Assembly: GCA_008921705.1 (NCBI GenBank)
Contig: VFFE01006834.1
Span: forward strand, 383,115 to 447,114
DNA: 64,000 nt
Direction: 5' to 3'
Source of the DNA: Burhinus oedicnemus
Lineage: Eukaryota > Chordata > Aves > Charadriiformes > Burhinidae
Part shown: in pieces, positions 35,283-49,100 of the stretch
Layout of the letters: every line of letters begins with the position of its first letter
How positions within the stretch are numbered: position 1 is the stretch's first letter
The notes under the pieces: model-generated
What the model saw: only the letters and a program-made list of their open reading frames with translations
The model's database searches: none
What the model was told of the DNA's origin: nothing
Program-made: the position numbers and the translations under genes

Positions 35283-35331
35283 GGAGAATCTCCAGTACCA
35301 TCTATGGTACTAACTTTGACTAAAGTCAAAG
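35283..35331. repeat. Three consecutive perfect hairpins
   Basis: Hairpin 1 is GGAGA-A-TCTCC (35283-35293). Hairpin 2 is AGTACCAT-CT-ATGGTACT (35294-35311). Hairpin 3 is CTTTGACT-AA-AGTCAAAG (35314-35331). They are adjacent, with 0 and 2 bases between them, so 49 bases are almost wholly made of inverted repeats. In practice the 2-nt loops would open to about 4 nt. No known family is recognised. Confidence 0.8.
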
Positions 35332-38300
35332 ACTTCTCAAGGAAAGGGTTTTTTTTCTGGTGATATTCAATATGTAGTAGTTTTGTATTCTAATCAAATT
35401 AGCCTGGGGCTAAACTAAGTAATATTTTCCGCTGAAGGTGCTGTGCTTCTGGAAGGACTGATGGTTTCGGTTGAACTTCTGCACACTGTGACTCATCTTT
35501 GAGTAGACGTTGACATTTTGGTGGTAACCTGCATTATGTTCTTATTATAGCGTTTGCAAGCTTTCTGTAGGGTAATCTTTAAAGCTGATCTCTCCTTTGC
35601 CTTTAATCTTTCTGTACAGTTTTACCCTTCTTTTTCCTTCTATTCATAGAGTTGGGGTTTTTTGTTTGTTTGTTTTTTTCATGAGATCTGTTTCAGTGAT
35701 TCAGTGTTCCAGCCTCCCCCACTTGATTCTGTTCTGCTCTTGCTCTTTTGTTTTCCTCTATTCCCTTGGTGGATTTTCTTCTCTGCGGCTTATTTTGTTT
35801 CCTCATCATCTTTTGTTCCTCATTTTGCTTTTTCTTTCTCAGGGTGTTCCTCACATCCAGGTTCCATCCCTGGTTCTCTCCTCGCTCCTCAATCCGCTCT
35901 GATACTCTCTAGACATAGAAAGAAAGCGGAGCAGCTGGTATCAGTTCTCTTTACTCTCTGACTCTGTTTTCCTACTTTTGTCTTCTGTGTCTGCTGAAGA
36001 GAACAAATCCTCTTTTCATAATGCAATAGCCTGCATCCATTTTGTTTATTCTAATTTTATGGTCCTTTAAGAGTGAGGTGGGTGGGAAGCTACTGGAGAA
36101 AGGGAGAGGGTAGGTAGTCAGTGTGGTGAGGTGTGTCCTCCCACCCTCTGAAGCCAGCTTCCTCATCCTGGATGCTCTGTGCGATACCAGATCTCAAGTC
36201 CTGCTGGTGAGGGAGGACTTCCACGTTGGTGTTTCTGCAGTGAACCCAGAAGAGGTGTGCAGCTGGGGCTGTCTTTCCTGGGCAGGACTTTTTCTTGGTG
36301 CTTGCTTTTCCAGCCTGTTTCCCTTCAGATAACATCAATAATAAAGCTTATGGTACAGACCGGAGCTCCCATAAGGTTTTAGGGCTTGTTTCCAGGCTTG
36401 ATTCACCAAGCTGCTGGGTCTTCACAGTTATAGCTCATTCTGATCTTAAGGGCAAACGTTTGAGGGGCACTCAAATAGAAGCTTTTGTAGCTTTAAGAAA
36501 TGATCGTGTATATGAATTAATATTCTGCTGTAGATGAGGTAATTAATTAGGAAAAAGAAAACAGTCTTTAGTACTGCGCTGTGATAACTAACAATGGTAA
36601 CTCTGCCACTGGTGATCTACCGCTGTACGCTGGGAATGGAAAATTTCAGTTGTTCAACATCAGCCTGTTAGCTTTTACCTGTTTGCAGCCTTTTTTTTTT
36701 TTTTCTTTTCTTCCAATAATCCTTTATCAGCTTGCACTAAGGTGAAGCACATGAACGTGGAGGCCTTTCTCAAGATGCTTACTTAACCTTTAAAAAACCA
36801 CTGACATTTACAGGAGGTGCCTCTTGCAGACCAACAGACTGCTTTTTACACCATGTTACTGTGCGTGATGAGCAGAGTGTCCCCAAACACAACCAGCACA
36901 GCATTAACAAAGCCTCGCAGGATGACTGTCCCCCAGCGGTGTTATTCTGTGAACTATTTTGTAAGAGAAAGATCTAAATGCAGATCATGTTGTTAGTAAA
37001 CCCTCAGCACTTGATTCCCAGACTGTTTGGCCAATGAGCCTGGCATGCTGGCACTGCGTGGGTCTATCTCCAGAGATCTCTGTTTGGTTTGGCCAACTGG
37101 AAAGGTGGTGTGTTGTGGTTCCTTGCCTGAAAAGTTATTTTTTGAGTTTAAGATGCAAGTTTATGCTTCCGGTGCTGAGGTTGTCTTTTGATGGTCAAAA
37201 TTTCTAAACTTTGGAAAGTCACAAGGGGTGTGTGGGTGTGTGTGTATATATCTCACTACGACTTAAACCAGTTGAAGTAGTTGTGATCTCTGAAATCAGG
37301 CAAGATGTATTAAGCTGGACGTGTAGTTTCGAATGGGGTACCAGACGCAGCAAGTTGAATACAATTTCTATAATACATAGTAAATTAGAAAAGTGTTAAA
37401 ACTAAAAGGTTGTTAGTAATTTACACACGGTTCCACATTGCGAAGTAATGACTCCTGATGAAGCCCCTTTGCTTTTCTGAACGTGCACTAGGTAACGATG
37501 TGACTCTGATATCTTATCCAGTGATCTGCATGAAAAGTTCATTTCAATGCCTTTATCTATTTTTCACTGTAGGCTTCGTGGTATGAATGAATGACAGATT
37601 TATGGCTTATGTGTTAAATATGATCTATATATATGTATTTTTTTGAAATAGCACATTTTCAATGCTGCCTTTCATGCATAGCCCCTCTAAGGACTAAATA
37701 GACCAGGATGACTCAGTAGGGGAAGAGGGGAAAGACACAGCTGTAAATAATGTTTTATATGTGGTTCTTCTGAAATTACAGCCAAGGTTTAAATGCTTGA
37801 TTATTGAGATACTTATCAGATGGCACACCAAAATGTAGTGCTTTGTCTTGGAGGGATACTTTAGAGCTATCTTTTATATATGTCTAGTTACCATATACTT
37901 AAAATTTAATAATAGTGCTGGTGGTTTAAAGTACTGCACATTTCACAGAGTTAAATGCGGGGAAGAAAGAAAATCTAGTAAGTCTGTCAGATAGGAATAG
38001 CACACTGAATTTCGAAGCTGGACACCCTCTGATATATTGGGCTAGAAAGCGAGTCTTTAAGAACAGCCATGGTGGGACGGCAAGGCAGTGAAATAGTTTG
38101 CCGTACCTGCCACTAGTTTGCCAAGTAGGAATTGGTAGGTGATAGAGCTTAAAAATGCCATTTTTTTTTCCCTTTAGAGTGGGCTGAAAGCATAGTAGGA
38201 AGCGTGTTAACTGGGTACTTCTTTTGATTAAGTCTGGCAAAAGGGGTGATAAAGTTTTGTACTGCCGCGAGAAGTGAATCCTTTTCCGCTGGGCTGACAC

Positions 38301-38444
38301 ATCAACCTGTAGGAAGGGAGCATGTTAGTCGCAGCAATTTCATGGCTGGTAAAATCTAAAAGCAGAGACTTCCACAGAGCAAATATGTGTGCTTCCATTT
38401 GGGATTCACTAAGGAGGAAAGCAATTAATGATCCGCTTCTGGGG
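35332..38444. other. Unassigned DNA with pyrimidine-rich stretch
   Basis: The segment at about 35590-35900 is pyrimidine-rich on the plus strand, which explains two long overlapping Phe/Leu/Ser-rich frames there. A T14 run lies at 36691-36704 and a TG/TA tract at about 37227-37251. AT-rich DNA at 37440-37960 has no recognised feature. Confidence 0.6.
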
Positions 38445-38492
38445 AAAAACAAAACAAAACACAAAAAAACCCAACCAAACAAAATAAAAAAA
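38445..38492. repeat. A-run with C-steps (AAAAC / CCCAACC tract)
   Basis: This tract of A and C (AAAACAAAACAAAACAC, A7, CCCAACCAAAC, AAAATAAAAAA) is almost free of G and T. It is of the same style as the tracts at 30624 and 50278. Confidence 0.8.
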
Positions 38493-38820
38493 GCCCTGTT
38501 AGCGATATTTGGAGGTGCTTGCTCCTTTCACTTAGGGCTGTGAGACTCACCCCTCAGCGCTGCCTGGCCATGAGTGTGTTGAGCTGCTGGTTGTGGAAGA
38601 GGGTGTCCTTCCTGCCCAGCAAATGGGCAATCAACTGGGAACCGCACCTCCACCTGAAAATTGTGACATTTGTCTAGTAAAAAGTATCTGCTCGTATTTC
38701 TTCTAGAAAGGTGCAAACAAAAAAAAAGAGTTAACTTTTTCTGTATGCTGATGTTTATGCTGGATTTTTGGCTGTTTTACTTATGCAGTTGGCTTTGCCC
38801 CTGCTGAGACAGTCCTTGCA
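38493..38820. other. Unassigned non-coding DNA
   Basis: No gene or dispersed repeat is recognised. An A9 run lies at about 38719-38728. Confidence 0.6.
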
Positions 38821-39050
38821 AATGAACAAAAGGAAGCAGAAACCCCTCTAATTAATGGGCTCACCCCTTAGGCTTGATTATTTTTATTTTTTTAATTTCT
38901 TTTTTTAAATGAGTTTGCTAAATTATTAGTATTCAGTGTCCATTAAAGCCCACAGTTGTACTCAATGAGAAGTCACATAACTAATTAATAAATCTCATTC
39001 TGTTTTTTGACCTTTTACTGGGATCTGTGGCCTTTGCCTGACTGCTGGCT
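38821..39050. other. AT-rich block with TAATTAAT sites, possible regulatory DNA
   Basis: Two TAATTAAT words (38849-38856 and 38992-38999) and further ATTA words lie in an AT-rich block that includes AAATTATTAGTATTCAG. TAATTA is the core site for homeodomain proteins. This composition is common in conserved developmental enhancers, but conservation cannot be judged from one sequence. Confidence 0.3.
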
Positions 39051-42000
39051 TTTGCAGGTACTTTAAATGCTGTTTTTTTCCCCACTATTTATCTCGGCAG
39101 GGTGCTGATAGCCTAAGAGCAGCAGTGCTGGATCAGGACCCCACAGCAGCAGATGGAGTACGAGCGCATGACAGAGGGAGAATTCTTGCATTTAGAAATG
39201 AGTGGTTTTTCTCTTCCAAGTTACTGGTGAAACACAGAGAGAAACTGGGAATTAAAGTTTTGTCAAGTTAGGAGACAACCCTACGAGAGCTTTGTGTTCC
39301 GGTATCTTTGCTTGCAGTCGCAGTTCAGTCAGAAAGAAATCCACAGTTCTGTCTTAGTCATAGGTCTTAGCCTTGTGTTTGCAAAGAGTACAGTGTGCCT
39401 TTACAAATAGTAGTCCTTAACTTTAGGTGAGGCTTCCTCTTTCAGAATATTTTCTTGTTTAAAATGGATGGGGGGAAATGAAACACGAGCCGCTGCTGAT
39501 GCCGGGGCTGCATTCCGCGCTCAGAGACACAAAATGCAGTACCTGCCAGTCTGACAGAGTGACGCTTTGCTCCAGTGTGCTTCCATGAATATTGGCTCTA
39601 ACTATTAAAAATTTTCAAATGTCTCCTTGCTGCAGTGTTCATGGGTATGTGAGGGTGAACAGCAGCTGAGAGTCAATAAGACATTTCTCTTTCCATGAAC
39701 TGCTATGGATTACCTAGCAAAACTGCTTAAAGAAACTTTAATTCCTCCTTTGGCAAGCAGCTGGCAGTGATCACTGTTGGAGGGAGAACAGTAGGTAAGA
39801 TGGACTTGTTATCTTCTTTGCTACAGCAGTTCCTCTGCTTGGTGATTTTCGGAAACCACTTCGCATCCCTTCTTTCCTTGTCCTTCTTTATGCTGTGCGA
39901 GTCTTTCACATGCCCTTTGGCTATTTGCACTTTGTTCCCAAGGGCCACTGTTTCTAGTTCAGTTCTTACGTGTCAATCAATTCTGTCTCTGCGTGGATTT
40001 GTGCTGTTTCCCCATTCCCTTCCTCCCTCTTCTACGGGCTCTTTTGTGTCTCCCCAGCTCCCCAGACCCTGTGCTGCCCCAGGGCTTCTTTAGGCTGATC
40101 TTTCTGTTTGCTCTAGGGTGTTTAAGGCTTCTCCTAAAGCTCTTGTGTGCCAGTCCTGATGCTGAAGGCTTCCTAGAGCTTTGCAGTCCCTTCCTTTCAC
40201 CTCTCCTGGCCATCTTCAGCCTCCTGAGGTGACTTACACCTCCCCTCTGTCCATCAGATGTTTTTCTTCATAGTTTTTGTTTCTCCAGTCGCTTTAATTT
40301 CTGCTCATCTTCCATCCCCTATGAATCTGTTAGCTGTCCTTGATTTTACTTTCCCGATTCCCTCAGAGAGGACATTCATGTTCAGACGTGATGCCCAGCT
40401 CACACTCCTTTTTCTTCGGTTCCACAACTCTTCACTGAGCTCCTGACCGAAACCCCCTTATATCCCACTGTGCTTTCTGGTTGAGGGAAACCACCCTTGC
40501 CACCTTGCTCTGGCTGCCTGTACGAGCACTCCCGGGTGAGACGGCGCTCATCGCTGCCTCCTGAGGTGATCACAGCAGCTCTTAGTCCTCTCTTTTGCAG
40601 AGCTGTGTATTTCTGTGAAAAGTCGTTTCATGTTAACTTTTTTCCTCGATCATCTGTATCATAAACTGAGCTTTGATACTTCCAGGTTCCCTAAACTAAG
40701 GATACTCTTTGTGCTTAATGTCATTGAAACCAAAATGTAATTGCATTCCTTTGCCATCTACTCCATGTTAATCCTCCAAAAGAAGTGTTTCACTCATCAT
40801 CTGAGCCAGTGGTTTTAGTATGGACTGTGAAACCCTCAATCTTTAATTTTCTGCATGGAAGCAGAAGGGAGAGGGAAGAGAGGGACTGTGCAGCTCATCT
40901 GCTTTGTAACGGAGAGGCATTGAATTCATGTGCGTTACCAAATCAGTATTTTGTGTTGAGGAATGAAGGAAAGCAGAGAACTATACCAGGATTAAACTTT
41001 CTTTTGAACTGACGTGAAAATTCTTTCAGTTACTAATGCTAGATTCCCTTTTGACCGCTGCTGAACAGAAGTCTGTATGCTGACTGGTCCCAGCTAACAG
41101 GGGTCCGGTTCAAAGTGCTGCACAGAGATTACAGAAGGAAAGCTAGCCTCATTTCATACTACAGTCTACTGATATACTCCAGCAATTGCGATTCCACTTT
41201 TGTCTCAATGAAGAGAGAGATTAGAAAATAAACAGCCAGATCGTGATATACTGGGAAGTGGACATAATTCATGGGCAGGATGAATAGGGTTGTTTTGCCT
41301 GTCATCCCATTTTGAGGGCATTGAGACCATCGAGAGGAGTTAAAAAAAAAAAATTGAGAAAGAGTAAATGAGAATTTTTCTGCAGTCCAGTCACCCTTAG
41401 TGTCTCCTAGAAGCTGCAATAGCCTGTCGCTGTTGTCTTGGCCTTAAAGCATATCTTGAACGTGTTGAATGACAGGAGGAAGCCCATGCATGCAGCACCC
41501 GTGTGGTGAGGCTGGGTCTCTGCCAGCTATCTCCAGGGCTGTTTTACGTTTCCCTTTCTAACTTTGCTACTTCTTTTTGCATTCGGTTTAATGAGAGTCT
41601 CACCTCTGGCTCTTGCAGTGGCGCTGTGAGCCTGTAACTGGAGAAGCAGTGAAATATCGGTGCTTTAAGCACCCTGATGTAGGTAGGGCATGTCCCTGTG
41701 CCCCAGGGTCTGCATGTGGCTGGTGAGAGCACGTGCTGTGTGGCAGTGTGGTTGTCAGCCAGAGGTAGCATAAGGGTGGAAGCCACGTTTTCTCTCTTTG
41801 CTTTCTTTTCTTAGCCTTAGATCATGTTTTGATCTTGTCTTGTCTTTAAGAGCGTAGGTTCAGACCATAGCGAGCGGTGTAACTGCAGCAGTTCCAGCCG
41901 GTCTCACCTGACTTCTCCCTGTATCCCTGAAAAATGTCTGTCACTGATCCCAGTTAAAACATTTCAACGCAGTTGTGCTTCCTTGTAAAGACTATTCACA

Positions 42001-43121
42001 ACTAAAGGGAAAGGCAAGAAGTGTCACTTGAAACAAAAGCCCTACTTAAAGCATTGTAAAATGTAATGTACAAACAGGTTTTCCTAAATCTCTAACAAAA
42101 GGTTATTTAGAAAGAGTTCAGCTGCTGTTGCCAGGGGACTGTGTAGCCTGGTGTCTCTGTTATGGGAAACCTTTAGCTGCATTTGTCTGCTTAATAGCTG
42201 TTGATGACAAGGTCACGTTCACACCTTTGAATTTCTGGGCCCTTGTGGCCACTAGAGACCAACCCGACACCTTTCATAGTTCATGTTGCTCCTAAAAACT
42301 AAGTTCTCTCTATTGTGCACAGAGAGCTGATATGGTTGAACATGAACTAGGCTCACGTACGTGTACCTCCAGTCACTCCCTCATCCCTTCTTTAAGGTGT
42401 CTCCACTCTACTTGTTGGCTGTTGTAAGCACTAAATATGTATGTCTCAGCACTTCCAACATAATAACAACTACTGGCAATATCTGAATGATTTTCAGGTA
42501 GATTCTAGTTCCATCATCCAATTTATCCAGATCTATTAATTGGGATTCGTAGTCTTGGATTTTGAAGAAAAGGCAATTCTCGTATGGCTGAACAGCTCAG
42601 AGATGTTCTGCATGGTTTTGGTAAAAACAGTTTGCTTGCCTTCCTCCCGTATTGCTTTTTTGTGATGATCCAAGATTGCGAGCCGAAGTTAATCTATCCA
42701 AATATGATGATTGAGCTAGAAACTAACCTGAAGACATTCAGGCACTGCTATTAGTTATTACTATGTACTGAGCTCTTCAGTGTTAAGACGAATGGGTTTT
42801 ATTTTTCCTCTGCCCTGGTCTTAAACACCTAGTTCTGCTTTGGAACAAGATTGCCTTAATATCTCTGTAGGATGAAAACAAATACCAGAAATCCAAGCAA
42901 ATGCAGTGTAAAATTGCGCTGGATGGTCATTGTTCCCTTGTTCCGCACACTCTGTGTGTGCTACTTTCTTGGCAAAGGGCTGAAATTATGTTCTATCCAT
43001 CCAGTTCTCGAACACCGACCCGTGCACAGAAGAGCCAGCGTGACGGTACAGCTGGTGTGGGCATCCGCAAAGGTGACTGAATTCAGGAGGTGTGCAAAAA
43101 TCAAAGGGGCTTCTTTTTGCC
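39051..43121. other. Unassigned non-coding DNA
   Basis: I see no supported gene. 39980-40230 is pyrimidine-rich and yields opposing long frames on both strands, a composition effect. An A12 run is at about 41342-41353. CACGTACGTG at about 42356 is a 10-base palindrome expected by chance. Confidence 0.6.
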
Positions 43122-43152
43122 TTTTTTGTTTGTTTGTTTTTTTTTTTTTTTA
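43122..43152. repeat. (TTTG)n / poly-T tract
   Basis: TTTTTTGTTTGTTTG is followed by a T run of about 16. It is a simple tract with no attached retroposon body that I can recognise. Confidence 0.85.
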
Positions 43153-46100
43153 CTATAAATGTGCAGTTTGTGTAAGAGCAAGGATAGAGAGCAGCATGTT
43201 TTTATCTGCCCCTAGGCCACAGAGAGCCTTGCTTTGATCTTGTGTGCATATGATTGAAAGATTTGGAACTGAAGTCTCTCCTCTCGGTCCAGCCTGGGTT
43301 ATATAAACTACTTTGTTTATAGTTGATTTGCTGTCTTATACCGTAAACTAATTCTCTGAAATGCACAGTGCTATCCCTTATATGGGAGAGGCGATGGATT
43401 TTTTGCTGATAGCGTATTATCTTCTTAATCTTTGTTATTCACAGATGTTAACAGCCATTTAGAAGCATAGTGAATTTAGAGAAATCAAGTGGCTTGTCAT
43501 AGCAGTGGCTGTTAGCATTAGAGGATGTTTTCCGTGTGTCTTGTAAGGTGTCTGGAATGAGTTTAGCAGGTGTTAGGTTCCCGAAAAATGCCATATTTGT
43601 CTTAGTGGGTTCCAGGTCATAACAGGCAGCAGCTGAGTCAGGAGTCTCTGTTGTCTTGTAGTGATGAATCCCAAGGATGAAGCTCTGCAGTGTTATCCCA
43701 TTCTTTATATAACTGCACAGGTGACAGGTAAAAATCTGGTAAAATTGTTTCTTTACTTTCTTTCGGGAACCTGTCAGTGGCGAGCTGACCTCAGTGATAC
43801 TGTGATGATGAATGTGACATAGTATTACCATACGTAGAACACAGCTCGATAAAGAATATGAAAGATTAGAGGGGGCAGGAAGAGAATAGGCCTGTACAGG
43901 GTGAAAGCAAGCTGTTATTAATAATCTGGTCTCAGCTCGACGGAGTCGGAGCAGCACAGATTTTTGTGGCAGCACAGATTAGGTGATAGGACTGACACAC
44001 GGCTTTTACTGTAGATGTGTGCGTGCAGTGGGTGTCTTGCTTTTGTAGGGCACATTCTATATTTAGGCTTGAATTCATGTGTGTTCCACCTGGAGTACAG
44101 AGCTGTGAGATTTGTGATGAACTTTAATTCCAGGAAATTACGAGATATATGCATTTTCTGTTTCTTCTGTGCAGGGAAAACTAATAGTTTCCAACTCATG
44201 GAAAGTTCTGCTCCCTACACATCGCTCTGCCTGTTTTCTTGTCTGACCTTGGGAAAAATCCCAACTCAGTCATAGGTGATCTAACTTGTACGAGGCGTAA
44301 AACCCCAGAAGATAAATCAGCGTTACCAGTTGAATTAATCAGACTTTATATTGATGGAATGTGCCCTTCAGGTAGGGAAAATCTTAACATGTTCTTGTTG
44401 GGGATCAGTGCAGATTGCTTGATGGCAATTCAGGCTGTTCCTGGGTATAAGCAGGGTTTATTTGATGCCAGGAGCTGCTTCAGTGATTACCTCTCCACCG
44501 TCCTGCAAAGATAAATCTGTGGCAAGGAGACTGGCCCTTGCCTGTAAGGGAGATGATCGTTCTGTTAACACGCCAAATATCTTCAAACTTTTCACAGTGA
44601 GCTTCTTGGGATGCAGTGTTTTTGAGAACAATTCTGCGCCAGTTAAAATAGACAAATATATTAAGATTGGCTTTAAATGTAGGGCTTGGAGTCTTTCCAT
44701 GTAAAGGAACTCAAGGCAGGTTCATTTAAAGCTGACCATTAGTATAAAAGCGTGTGTAGGTGTTTCTCTGCCCTGGGAGGGGAAACAAAAGCTTAGTAAG
44801 TGTCGCTCAGGAGGGACACTTTGTACAGAACTTGAGGCTGCCTTGAAAGATGAAGGTTACAGTCCTCATCGCTCTTCAGCTTGTCTTTGGCCTTCACTGC
44901 TCAGTGCTGTTTCTCCTTAGTTTCCTCCTATCTATCAGATGTCAGCAAGTGAGTGTGAAATGCAGTGACGATCTTCAGACTGCGTTGAACCCATGTGGGG
45001 GAGCAGAGCTGGGAGGAGAGCACTGTGCCTCCAAAGTCAGACCACATGTTTTTAGAGCAGAGCAGAAGTCTTGGAAGCTCTCTCATCCTGGGAAATCTCC
45101 AAGGCTGATCACATTTGTGGGCTTTTTCTTTCCTTAATGGGAGTTGAAGCTGAGACATTGGTACAAGCGTATTGGTGCTTGGGAGGCTAAACAAGGTGAA
45201 ACGTAAATAAAAACTCAATAATCCCTCACTGGAGGGAACTAAAGAGCTTATCTGATTGGGTACAGCATGGAAAACGCATTGGAAAAACACATAAATCTGG
45301 AAAAGACTGTGGAGTTTTGTTTACTTTTTTTTTTTCCAATCCAGTTTGAATCTTTTAAAACACTTACAGGGGAGATAAAATAAGCAACTATCATTTGAAA
45401 TGAAGGAAGAACTGATATACTTGAAAGGAAAATGTCAATGCCCCAAAAATATCATAGCCCTGTAGATTAAAGAGAGGCAATTTATAACTTCAGATGACAA
45501 CACAGAGCTGTTAAACAGAGGGACTTTATAAAATACATGGCTGTTATCAGAGTTTGATAAACTGGCCTGAATGGTGTATGGCGAAACTGAATTTTTCATG
45601 TTTTCCTGAAAATGCAAAACTGTGTTCGGGCTTGTATTTCTGCAAATGTGGTTATGAGAGGCAAGTACTTTGTTCTATCTGTTTAAAACTTGTTTCCCCA
45701 AAGCTGGAATGTCCATTCCTTCCGTAGCTTTTCCAACTGGTTTCCATACAGGCTGTAGAGAGTGGCAGTCAGTGATCTTCTGATTTGCCACTGATAGAAA
45801 TTGTTACTTTTTCTCCATGTCCCGTGTTCTGCGTTGCACACATACAGAGGCATACAGGAATAAACTGCGACCACAGAACAGAGCAACTGATAAAGAGAAG
45901 AAAAGGAAACGCGTTTAGTACATAAAGCCTTATCCTCTTCATTGACCTGCCTTTCGTTGGCATTTGTGGTGTTTGGTCTTTATCATTCCGCTTATCAACT
46001 CTCCGGTAAAAGACTTGGGGAAGTACCAGAGATGCTTTGAATGTTAGTGTTATGTACTTAGGGAGATTTATTCTCTCTGCTACTCAGCAGACTGCTTGCT

Positions 46101-49100
46101 TTGGACAAGAAAAGAAAATGGAAGCGGAGGGAACATCTTTCTCTGCTCTTCCAGGATTCAGGGGCCTCTTCCCATCATATTTTAGTGATCCTTAGCCTTT
46201 GTTATGTGGTGTGTGGGAAAACCAGGCGGGCTTTCAGCCACCTGAGCCTCATAGAGGACATACGTGCCCAGAAGCTTCTCTCTCCTTCCCCTGATATCAA
46301 TGGGTGTTGTCAAAGCTATTCTCCCTGAAATCCTTTCTTTCTTGTCTCTTCATCTTGTCATGGCTAAAAACATTCCTACTGAAATAGCAAATAAACGCTG
46401 TAGTTTTATATGTAGTTGCATTTTAAAAAAGGGGAAAAAAAATGAAAATTATCTTGTGCTTGTTTTTTCAGTGAGCTGAACAGTCATTTATTATATTTCA
46501 GACCTCTAAGACCAGCCACTGCACCTATTCCCACATAGTGGCAAAACCAACTGAGTTCTGCTGTGGTGGAGCGTGAGGTTTGGGATGTGCAGCTGTTTGT
46601 GTCAGGGTCCTGAGTGGGAAAACGAGGCAGATTCCAGCTCCCAGGGTCACAGCTTGGGATGGGTCACAGCAAAGGGACGCCGTAGGGAGACAGCAGATTG
46701 TGTTCTGGTTGTCTTTGTAATTTTGCGGCCTCTCTAGTAATGCATTTTGCCACTTTCCACACCAATTCTAATCTGCTTTTGTTTAATTCTCTCCCTAGCT
46801 CATGTTAAAGTCCAGACTTTATTTAAAATCTGTTGTTATTTTTCCATGTCCTGTTTTTCTCAAGTGGTTTATTTTGTCTAAATACTGTGATTAAAAAGAA
46901 ATTATTAGTCTGAGACAATTTATGTCTCAAGAAAAGGAAAGACGTTTACAACAGCAAATTTTGGGTTTCCTTATTTTAGCAGATAAACAGGAAAGCAATT
47001 TTCAAAGCAAATACACGGTGGGTCCATTTTGGATACTTGTCGAAGTCCCCTAGCTCATTGATGGGAGACTTCTTCCCCCCCCCTTCCTTAGGCATAGATT
47101 CCTTTTGGGTTTGGGGTATCGATTCAGACTTGATGCAGACATGAGCTTTCTTTCACTCCCCCCACACCTGCCCCCTGCTTTTTGGGCAGCTTTCTGTGGC
47201 GCTGCCGGCTGTCTTCTCACCGGTTCCTCTGCCACTTTCTGCTTCATTTCTTTAGGGGATACTTAAAAGAAGAGCTGCCGAATCAATGTAGCCGTTAGTT
47301 GCTAACTCAAAAGGATAACCAATTATAACCATAGCACGTCATCCAATGCAGCTAGCGTTACGGTTTAAAAGAGGTGTTACCATGGTGTGGAGTCTGCGGT
47401 AATTCATTCCTCGTTATTAGAGAGTGTTTTCTGCCCTGAGTGGATGATGTCAGGACTCAGTCTCGGTAGTGTGTGTTCTTCTGGGCTGAAAGGGCGGGCG
47501 AGTATCTCTGCGGTAGCATCGGTGGTGACAGGTGACTGTAGTTGGCTGAATGGGTGAAGTCTCCGATGGGTGAGGGCAAGCGCTGCTCGGGTATTCTGCG
47601 TGATACTTGCCTTCAGAATCTGAGCACATTTTCATGTTTGACATATTGTGTTTACTCAAACAGCAGAAGAATGTTAAATGCTGTGAGATTGCAATGGTCT
47701 GGCTGTGTTCATAGAAGAAATTTGAGGGCCAGGCTGGGAGATTTGTAGGTAGTTCAAAATTTTGGCAGAAGCTACCTGGCCTCAGGAGTGCTTGTGGAAC
47801 GACAACTTTCCAGCCAAGCAAAATACCACCGCTGTAGACCTTATCACATCCTGTGTTGAACGTTTTGGTTGTGTTTTAAAAACCTTCTGCTTTTCTGCCC
47901 TTCTCCTGTTGCACTCTGTCCCTTAATGGCTGCTCTTGGGATGCTGGTGGGTGGGTTTCCTGTTAACAAAAATAATGCCATCTAGGAAGCCTTTTTCAAG
48001 GAGAGATTTACGATGTCTGTGTCTTCATCCCATTTCTGTAGACAGCTCTTGTAATGATAAAGGTGCATATATCTCAGTGTGATGTAAACAACTTGATGGA
48101 TGGCTCGCAGTTTGTGTGGAGAAAATATTGGAAGCTTTTTATCTATCTGTAAAGCTTCCTGGGAGGCTGCGAACAGGTGGCTTGGTACAGGCACACAGGT
48201 ATATCATCATTACCTGCAGTCAGCCTGTTTGCAGGTACCCGCCGCGGCCAACATCTCTATTCTGAAAATAATCAGCTGGTGAAGAAGGCAAAGGAGATGG
48301 AGCTCAAGGCTGCCAGAGCACTTCGCTCTCCTTCACAGTTTAAAAGCAGAGTAAGAAAAGACAGAGTATATTAATAGAATAACTGGCAGCCAGTCTATGG
48401 AGTAAAGTGGTTCTTTAATCCTTGTTTAGGAAAAAATGCAGATTCAGTGATTGTAGTGTTTGGTCGCAGATGCAGGTTTTAATTGTGGAGTAGTAGGAAA
48501 AGATTAGGATCTTAGATATTTATTTTAGTGACAAAGATATAGTGCATATATACAAGTTCTCAAAAGGATATTCATCTTCCCACCTAGGCAAACCATGTGT
48601 GCGTAGCTCTTGTCTGTATTTTTGCACCTGCATTTCTAGTGTGGGCACAAGCACTAATTAGCTTTTCAGTTGTGGGATTTCCACTGAAAAATGAAGCCAA
48701 GTTTCAGTTGTCATAAAGATGTCAACCAGAGCAATAAAATGTCTCCCTAATTTAAGAGCACTAGAAGGCTAAATAAATTAAATATTGAAATACATAGAAA
48801 TTCTTATGTTGAAATTGATGGGTTTAAAATTATTATTAGTGTAAAATTGTCACAAATCTTTTTCTGATCTGTGGCATGTAGGATTGCCTGTGTGAAACAT
48901 ACTCTAGTTGAGAAAGTTTATAAAGGGGGGAGAACTTTCCACTGACTTCAGGTCTTGAGAGACATCATTCCTTTGTGATAGCAACTCCTGTCACCCCATA
49001 GTAACACCCAGTGCTTTCTGTTTGCTCGGGAGTGACTGCACCCTTGTGATTAGAGGCTGTGGAGTTGCCTGATTTTGTGTTTTGAGGCTGGTATTTTAAA

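Noticed and set aside
35597..35961. Overlapping hydrophobic frames resembling membrane proteins
   Set aside because: Phe/Leu/Ser-rich translations are what T/C-rich low-complexity DNA gives; two overlapping frames are equally open.
36571..36590. Similarity to miR-101 (CTGTGATAACT)
   Set aside because: Only 11 bases match, and no complementary arm lies within 80 bases on either side.
39977..40232. Opposing open frames of about 78 codons on both strands
   Set aside because: The plus strand is pyrimidine-rich, which opens frames by composition alone; no domain in either.
42355..42366. CACGTACGTG palindrome
   Set aside because: A 10-base palindrome is common by chance, and there is no supporting context.
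43430..43520. Possible MIR in minus orientation
   Set aside because: Only two short words (CAGATGTTAAC and AAGTGGCTTGTCA) resemble the consensus, which is not enough to call.
43448..43975. 175-codon minus-strand open frame
   Set aside because: No recognisable motif, no splice context, and Cys/His residues are not arranged as a zinc finger.
44190..44270. Possible MIR (CTCTGCCTG, TCTGACCTTGGGAAAAATCCC)
   Set aside because: One core-like word without the flanking segments in order.
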